Of a DNA stretch of 64,000 bases, positions 63,897 through 64,000 are shown piece after piece. The translations under genes were made by a program, and so were the position numbers. The notes beneath the pieces were generated by a model, which saw only the letters and a program-made list of their open reading frames with translations, did no database searches and was not told the DNA's origin. Within the stretch, counting starts at the first letter, position 1, and each line of letters begins with the position of its first letter. This DNA is from Roseibacillus persicicus (GTDB taxonomy: Bacteria; Verrucomicrobiota; Verrucomicrobiia; Verrucomicrobiales; Akkermansiaceae), in assembly GCF_014651675.1 (NCBI RefSeq), contig NZ_BMXI01000016.1, positions 93,082 through 157,081 on the forward strand, in the 5' to 3' direction.

Positions 63897-64000
63897 TCTA
63901 CACCAAAGTTTGGGGACGAGACGTTTTTTTGAGGTTTCAGGGGTTGTTTAACCGCACTGGGCGATGACTCGAAGTCGGTAATTGTTGAAGTTTTTGAAGC

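Noticed and set aside
1..64000. Searched by eye for CRISPR arrays, insertion sequences, prophage genes and rRNA
   Set aside because: No regularly spaced identical repeats, transposase, integrase or phage structural gene was seen, and no rRNA segment.

Overview
The window looks like a chromosomal stretch from a marine or aquatic member of the Verrucomicrobiota (Verrucomicrobiales-like). This rests on moderately high G+C, a complete-looking murein/division cluster with meso-DAP-type MurE, two exported sulfatases, very large secreted adhesin/protease-like proteins with thrombospondin type-3, FG-GAP, P/Homo-B, lamin-tail and Calx-beta modules, SHD1-type domains, and many starts without a Shine-Dalgarno sequence. 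No taxonomic marker is present, so the assignment is inference. I saw no phage, insertion sequence or CRISPR array.

Layout. 1-12 kb (minus strand): mraZ, rsmH, ftsL-like, ftsI, murE, murF, mraY, murD, a LysM protein, ftsW and the start of murG. Most junctions overlap as ATGA or TAATG, but a repeat-filled 0.5 kb spacer separates mraZ from rsmH. 12-25.5 kb: MFS transporter, CBM9-like protein, folD with a DUF374 acyltransferase, xylulokinase, sulfatase, RNase R, an M23 peptidase with a SecD-head-like partner, a lipoprotein, DAHP synthase and a TruC-like pseudouridine synthase. 25.7-35.2 kb: exported proteins (a 1,624-residue TSP3/DUF4114 protein, a seven-repeat FG-GAP protein, an M10-like metalloprotease) around an ABC exporter. 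35.4-43.6 kb: a nuclease-fold-like unknown, a GH128-like protein, araB-araD, a sigma-54 activator without a C-terminal helix-turn-helix, a dynamin-like GTPase and a polysaccharide deacetylase. 43.8-57.7 kb: VWA protein, PPK2, sugar isomerase-like protein, a voltage-gated-type K+ channel, RppH-like Nudix, pgsA, a second sulfatase, purH, aguB, a BrnT/BrnA-like toxin-antitoxin pair, VanZ-like protein and metG. 58-64 kb: a 1,545-residue subtilisin-like exoprotein, then a selenocysteine locus.

The most notable finding is at the right end. A tRNA-Sec gene (selC, anticodon UCA, 63717-63810) lies beside a gene (62795-63466, minus strand) that conventional calling would split in two. It is one reading frame interrupted by a single TGA exactly where the first cysteine of a thioredoxin CxxC motif belongs (Trp-TGA-Gly-Pro-Cys). 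A hairpin with a G near the start of its apical loop follows the TGA at a spacing suitable for a bacterial SECIS. The product would be a secreted SHD1-thioredoxin selenoprotein with Sec at residue 118.

A second, DNA-level signal is the octamer TCTAACAG. I found ten copies in 64 kb, nine on the plus strand, inside genes of both orientations and often using otherwise uncommon Leu codons (CTA, TTA). This suggests a polar genome signal (Chi-, KOPS- or uptake-like) rather than a coding effect.
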